64,000 nt of DNA, from positions 1-64,000 of the forward strand of contig CAZAKI010000007.1 of NCBI GenBank assembly GCA_964485855.1, read 5' to 3'. Shown in pieces: positions 60,313 through 64,000 of this stretch. The translations under genes were made by a program, and so were the position numbers. This DNA comes from UBA993 sp964485855. GTDB lineage: Bacteria > Bacillota > Dethiobacteria > DTU022. Each line of letters starts with the position of its first letter. Position 1 is the stretch's first letter. The notes beneath the pieces were generated by a model. It did not search any database. It was not told the DNA's origin and saw only the letters and a list, made by a program, of their open reading frames with translations.

Positions 60313-60948
60313 ATGATGAGTTCAGAACAATCTTCGGTGAATAACTCTATCAAAACTATCTCTTTATCTACGGACCGGATCAAGGCTCTGACCGATGGGG
60401 TTTTTGCGATTGCCATGACCTTGCTTGCTCTCTCCCTTGAACTGCCTCAAGCCCAAGACCCGGCCGGCAACTTTTTTATTGTTGATCTGCTTATAAAACA
60501 GTATGACCTGCTCTATAACTACTTTCTCAGCTTTATCCTGCTGGCCTTTTTCTGGATTGACCATCATAACCAGTTTCACTATTACCGGGAAACAGACAAT
60601 AACCATCTGTGGATTAATCTATTCTTACTGATGTTTGTAGCTCTGGTTCCTTTTACAACTGTAGTTGTAGGGGATTACCCCCAGTACGGAGCTGCCGATA
60701 TCATTTTTGCCGTTAATATTATCCTGATCAGCCTGCTCAATTTCCTCAACTACTGGTACGCCAAAAGATGCGGCTACCTGATTGCTGATTTACCGGGAGT
60801 CATTGATTCCCGCATCCGCAAAAGAGTTTTTCTGGTGGTAGGAGTATGCCTGCTGGCCGCTATTCTGGCCATGGTGTATCCGCCGTTCAGTTCTTTTACG
60901 TTTTTATTAATTCCTTTTTTAATGATTTTTCCCTACTTCAGATCCTGA
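60313..60948 (+). CDS. TMEM175-like potassium channel family protein (DUF1211)
   Basis: A 211-residue membrane protein with six hydrophobic segments. The first holds RIKALTDGVFAIAMTLL, the variant of the R-x3-FSDGVFAI filter motif of bacterial TMEM175 channels; FFWIDHHNQF follows in the third. These channels conduct potassium without a classic TVGYG filter. The start may be ATG 60313 or 60316, with no strong ribosome-binding site. Divergent from the NuoE-like gene. Confidence 0.82.
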   Translation: MMSSEQSSVNNSIKTISLSTDRIKALTDGVFAIAMTLLALSLELPQAQDPAGNFFIVDLLIKQYDLLYNYFLSFILLAFFWIDHHNQFHYYRETDNNHLWINLFLLMFVALVPFTTVVVGDYPQYGAADIIFAVNIILISLLNFLNYWYAKRCGYLIADLPGVIDSRIRKRVFLVVGVCLLAAILAMVYPPFSSFTFLLIPFLMIFPYFRS

Positions 60949-61049
60949 CATAACTAAGTTTTATGGATAACAGCATACTTTTATCCGCCAAAATTCGATT
61001 TAGATCAGGAGGTTATTTAAGGCTAGCGCTGGGCATGATTGCATCGACT

Positions 61050-61078
61050 TTGTTAACGCGTTATGGCTTAAATATAAT
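61050..61078 (+). promoter_or_regulatory. Sigma-A promoter of the cupin gene
   Basis: TTGTTA (61050-61055) and TATAAT (61073-61078) with a 17-base spacer, 18 bases upstream of the cupin ATG. Confidence 0.65.
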
Positions 61079-61096
61079 AACAAGAAGGAGCTTGAT

Positions 61097-61429
61097 ATGA
61101 GTAACTATATGATTAAAAAAAAGAATGAAGGTCAGCAAGTGGATATGGCCACAGGCATCAGAAGGAAAACCCTGACCCGCGGCGATCATACCCTAACCTG
61201 CGAATTTCACTTTAACCAGGGTGCAGTTATTCCTTCCCATCATCACATTTTCGAACAGACCGGCTATCTGATTGAGGGAGAACTGCTTTTTACAATTGAC
61301 GGGCACGAACATGCAGTACAACCCGGTGACAGCTGGTGCATAAAGCCCAACGTGGAACACTCTGCCCAGGTTTTAAAGGATACCATGCTGATTGAGATTT
61401 TTTCACCGGTCCGGGAAGACTACCTCTAA
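61097..61429 (+). CDS. Small cupin-domain protein
   Basis: A 110-residue single cupin: motif 1 IPSHHHIFEQTGYLIEGEL (three metal-binding histidines and a glutamine/glutamate) and motif 2 PGDSWCIKPNVEHSAQ. Such proteins bind a metal and may be isomerases, dioxygenases or sensors; function unknown. AAGGAG lies six bases before the ATG and a clear promoter is close. It converges with the AcoX-like gene. Confidence 0.85.
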   Translation: MSNYMIKKKNEGQQVDMATGIRRKTLTRGDHTLTCEFHFNQGAVIPSHHHIFEQTGYLIEGELLFTIDGHEHAVQPGDSWCIKPNVEHSAQVLKDTMLIEIFSPVREDYL

Positions 61430-61438
61430 AATGAATAA

Positions 61439-62623
61439 TTATGATACTTTACAAATCAGCTCTTCGCGGTAACCGGTTACAACCTTGATATAGCCACGCA
61501 GCAGGTTATTTACTTCCTCACTGCCGGTGTCAACAAGCAGGCTGCCATGCTCGAGAGCAAGAACCTTTTCCTTTGTTGCCACAATGATGATGTTATCCTT
61601 ACCAACCTGCCTGATCACTTCGGCGCTGATCTGCTGATTTCCGCGCCCGAAGATGTATCCCTGGCCGCCAATTACTGTAACGATAATTTTCGCCTTTTTC
61701 CCTGTGATTAAAGCCAGCAGATCTTTTTCGCCAACATCAGAAGCAACTAGTTTCTCGTTATAAACCAGATCAACCCCCAGAAGGGTATTATTCAGCCCCA
61801 GTTTAGACATGATCGAACTAATTGTAGAACCAGGACCGATAATGTAGACAACATCGGGGAGCATCTTATCAACAATCTGTTCAGCAATACCTTCAAGAAT
61901 CGAAGCTTCCGTTGCCACCCCGCCGACCTTTAGATGCTGCATCAGGTCATCGCTGCAGGGCACTGGCAGATAACCATATAAACGGGCTGATAAGCGCCCT
62001 TCGCGAAAAGCATCTTCGTCGATATCCATCACTTCAGCCTGGCGCAACGGGAGGGTTTTTTCCTGCAGATACTGCCGAGCCAATTCCCCTGCACTATGAG
62101 GAGTTGTGGCATAGACTGCGGAATGGATTTTAACCCCGGCCGGGATGCCGATTACTGTCAGATTAGTATTTTCACCCAAGGCATGATAAATATTGCGAGC
62201 CGTGCCATCACCACCGGCAAAAAGCAGTAGATCAACCGGTTCTGCAGCCAGAATCCGGGCTGCTGCTTCAGTATGAGCTGGGAGTGTGCGTGGAAGGCTT
62301 GGAAGGTCACCNNNNNNNNNNNNNNNNNNNNNNNNNNNNNNNNNNNNNNNNNNNNNNNNNNNNNNNNNNNNNNNNNNNNNNNNNNNNNNNNNNNNNNNNN
62401 NNNNNNNNNNNTCTTCGCCCATCGAGCCCGGACAGGTAATCAGTTCGATTTGATCTTTGATCGGCAACAGGGTTTTCAGGGCAATCAGCGCCTTGGCCGC
62501 TGCTTCAGGTCTGGCCCCCATTTTTACTGCTTTTTCGACAATAGCCGTCCCATCGGTGCCTTTCAGCCCCACTTTACCTCCCATACCGGCTACAGGGTTG
62601 ATGATCAGCCCAACCTTTTTCAT
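61439..62623 (-). CDS. AcoX-like ATP-NAD kinase family protein
   Basis: The protein begins MKKVGLIINPVAGMGGKVGLKG and has DLLLFAGGDGTARNIY, VIGIPAGVKIHSAVYA and IIGPGSTISSIMSKLG, matching the COG3199/AcoX branch of the NAD-kinase/diacylglycerol-kinase fold. A 100-N gap (62312-62411) hides about 33 residues; the frame on both sides agrees. AcoX genes accompany acetoin dehydrogenase genes in several bacteria, and here lipoamide dehydrogenase lies directly upstream, which supports a 2-oxoacid or acetoin dehydrogenase locus beyond the window. Exact reaction unknown. Confidence 0.85.
   Translation of the reverse strand: MKKVGLIINPVAGMGGKVGLKGTDGTAIVEKAVKMGARPEAAAKALIALKTLLPIKDQIELITCPGSMGEXXXXXXXXXXXXXXXXXXXXXXXXXXXXXXXXXXGDLPSLPRTLPAHTEAAARILAAEPVDLLLFAGGDGTARNIYHALGENTNLTVIGIPAGVKIHSAVYATTPHSAGELARQYLQEKTLPLRQAEVMDIDEDAFREGRLSARLYGYLPVPCSDDLMQHLKVGGVATEASILEGIAEQIVDKMLPDVVYIIGPGSTISSIMSKLGLNNTLLGVDLVYNEKLVASDVGEKDLLALITGKKAKIIVTVIGGQGYIFGRGNQQISAEVIRQVGKDNIIIVATKEKVLALEHGSLLVDTGSEEVNNLLRGYIKVVTGYREELICKVS
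62312..62411. other. Assembly gap (100 N)
   Basis: A run of exactly 100 N inside the AcoX-like gene. The reading frame continues correctly across it. Confidence 0.99.
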
Positions 62624-62752
62624 CTCTGAATTATATGAAACAAAGTTTTGTTAATAGCCATTGGAGCCTCCAAGTGTAACTCATTAGCTAACATTTATTG
62701 CGAAACAAGAGTTATTTAAACTATCTCCGCGTTCCAAACTCAGACTCTTCGC

Positions 62753-64000
62753 TTATCTGCGGGTGATATGCAGTGAGGTTTTATTAATTGCCATCGCTGC
62801 TTCCCATACCGCTTCGTTCATTGTCGGGTGTGGGTGGATCAGCTCCGCAAGTTCAGCAGCTTTAACTCCCTTAGCTACGGCCAGCGTACCCTCCTGGATC
62901 AGTTCTGAAGCGTGAGCGCCTAAGATATGCACCCCGATCACCTTTTCATCATCACCGGAAGCGATGATCTTAACAGCCCCCTCCAGTTCACCCTGGGTGG
63001 CTGCGCGCCCGTTGGCAGACAAAGGAAATTTTCCGACCTTCAGATTGACAAAACCTTTTTCCTTAGCTTCTTCCTCGCTCAGTCCGACCGAAGCCAGCTC
63101 CGGATCGGTATAAAGACACGAAGGAACAGCCGTTCCATCAAAATGGGCTTCAAGACCGGCAATGTTTTCGGCGGCAACAATACCCTGGTGATAGGCAGTA
63201 TGGGCCAGGAAATAACCGGGATAGGTGGCATCGCCAACCGCGTAGATACCGGGTACCGAAGTTTGCATTTTGCTGTTTACCCTGATGCCGTCTTTATCGT
63301 ATTTAATGCCAAGCACGTCAAGATCCTGGTCTCCAAAGGCGGGTTTACGGCCGACTGCCAGCAAAACACTTTCCGCCTCCACTATTTCCTCGCCCTTCTT
63401 GCCATCAATGATCAGCCGGTAACCTTTATCTTGTTTATCGATAACCCTGATCGGCGAGTTCATCATAATTTCCAAACCGTTCTTACGCAGGTAAGTAGAA
63501 AGGCGACGCACCATTTCATGATCCATCCGTCTTAATAACCTTTCACTACGATGGACAATGGTTACCTGTACCCCCAAGCCCATGAAGATCGATGCCATCT
63601 CCAGGGCAATTACCCCGCCACCGATCACCGCCATCGTTTCTGGGAGCTCTTCTCTAGCCAGTGCTTCACGGGAGGTCATAATTCCCGGCAGATCCAGGCC
63701 CGGTGTAGAAGGAATGATTTCATCGCTTCCAGTAGCCAGGATAAGATGATCTGTTTCCAACGCCAACTCCTCACCACTGTGAAGTTTTANNNNNNNNNNN
63801 NNNNNNNNNNNNNNNNNNNNNNNNNNNNNNNNNNNNNNNNNNNNNNNNNNNNNNNNNNNNNNNNNNNNNNNNNNNNNNNNNNNNNNNNNATGCAACCGTG
63901 GTTGAGGCAAACTCCCCCGAGAGCTTCTTTTTCTACCACTGCCGTTTTTAATCCCAGCGTTCCGGCCCTCAGTGCAGCCAGGTAACCACCTGGTCCACCC
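62753..64000 (-). CDS. lpdA: Dihydrolipoyl dehydrogenase, cut by a gap and the window edge
   Basis: To the right of the gap the reverse strand reads GGPGGYLAALRAGTLGLK, then TAVVEKEALGGVCLNHGCI, the FAD-binding start and redox-disulfide region (C-L-N-H-G-C) of lipoamide dehydrogenase. To the left come LILATGSDEIIPSTPG, the NAD-binding VIGGGVIALEMASIFMGLG and the dimerisation domain ending HPHPTMNEAVWEAAM with the catalytic His-Glu pair. It reoxidises lipoamide of 2-oxoacid, acetoin or glycine-cleavage complexes. The N-terminal methionine is beyond base 64000, and a 100-N gap interrupts the gene with a frame shift between the two sides. Confidence 0.92.
   Translation of the reverse strand, partial: GWTRWLPGCTEGRNAGIKNGSGRKRSSRGSLPQPRLHXXXXXXXXXXXXXXXXXXXXXXXXXXXXXXXXXXKLHSGEELALETDHLILATGSDEIIPSTPGLDLPGIMTSREALAREELPETMAVIGGGVIALEMASIFMGLGVQVTIVHRSERLLRRMDHEMVRRLSTYLRKNGLEIMMNSPIRVIDKQDKGYRLIIDGKKGEEIVEAESVLLAVGRKPAFGDQDLDVLGIKYDKDGIRVNSKMQTSVPGIYAVGDATYPGYFLAHTAYHQGIVAAENIAGLEAHFDGTAVPSCLYTDPELASVGLSEEEAKEKGFVNLKVGKFPLSANGRAATQGELEGAVKIIASGDDEKVIGVHILGAHASELIQEGTLAVAKGVKAAELAELIHPHPTMNEAVWEAAMAINKTSLHITRR
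63790..63889. other. Assembly gap (100 N)
   Basis: A run of exactly 100 N inside the dihydrolipoyl dehydrogenase gene. The coding frames on its two sides do not agree for a 100-base distance, so the true missing length is not 100. Confidence 0.99.

Noticed and set aside
1..64000. CRISPR arrays, tRNA and rRNA genes
   Set aside because: I saw no regularly spaced repeats and no convincing cloverleaf or rRNA signature while reading the intergenic regions.

Overview
The window reads as a chromosomal segment of an anaerobic, low-to-middle GC member of the Firmicutes (Clostridia sensu lato). Three kinds of evidence point there. First, Bacillota-type gene order is conserved: phoH-pgpH-ybeY-dgkA-cdd-era-recO, and hrcA-grpE-dnaK-dnaJ-rsmE-mtaB followed by HIT, rpsU and yqeY. 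Second, there is a perfect CIRCE operator and sigma-A-type promoters. Third, oxygen-sensitive enzymes are present: a 4-hydroxybutyryl-CoA dehydratase homologue, a NuoEF-like diaphorase and a ferredoxin-thioredoxin-reductase-like protein. Two 100-base runs of N near the right end show that this is a draft scaffold. Start codons are often TTG.

Layout. 1-2 kb: end of a potassium transporter, a small membrane protein and a flavodoxin. 1.2-8.6 kb: the era/recO/phoH cell-maintenance operon (with a cytidine deaminase-TrmO fusion), then yqeY and rpsU. 8.6-11.4 kb: HIT protein and, on the opposite strand, selU-ylbF-HAD. 11.4-18.3 kb: heat-shock operon with two RNA-modification genes. 18.4-20.5 kb: iscR-iscS-iscU. 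20.5-24.3 kb: csp, acpS, a cofactor-independent phosphoglycerate mutase and threonine synthase. 24.3-26.7 kb: ECF sigma factor, anti-sigma factor and a bactofilin-like membrane protein. 26.7-27.3 kb: remains of REP-associated transposons. 27.2-31.6 kb: EamA transporter and a serA-glutaredoxin-FTR-epimerase run. 31.7-40.9 kb: a DUF362 ferredoxin and a five-gene cluster around a 1360-residue PPDK-like phosphotransferase. 40.9-48.3 kb: AbfD-like dehydratase, threonine aldolase, MFS transporter, GDPD, a second DUF362 protein and argF. 48.4-52 kb: TPP riboswitch, thiXYZ-type transporter and thiamine pyrophosphokinase. 52-56.9 kb: small ORFs, aminotransferase, CBS, GNAT, sirtuin and HAD genes. 56.9-60.1 kb: NuoE/NuoF/HoxU-like module. 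60.3-64 kb: TMEM175-like channel, cupin, AcoX-like kinase and the lipoamide dehydrogenase.

The strongest unexpected signal is at 29.3-29.7 kb. The FTR-like gene ends in an apparent UGA stop exactly where the last active-site cysteine of the family belongs. The reading frame continues with a plausible family C-terminus, and a two-part hairpin with a G at the start of its loop lies at the distance expected of a bacterial SECIS. With selU in the same window, this suggests a selenocysteine-containing FTR that reduces the adjacent glutaredoxin. The second notable region is the cluster LbetaH protein / nucleotidyltransferase-like protein / NagB / PPDK-like protein / GAPDH-like protein, which looks like an uncharacterised sugar-phosphate system.
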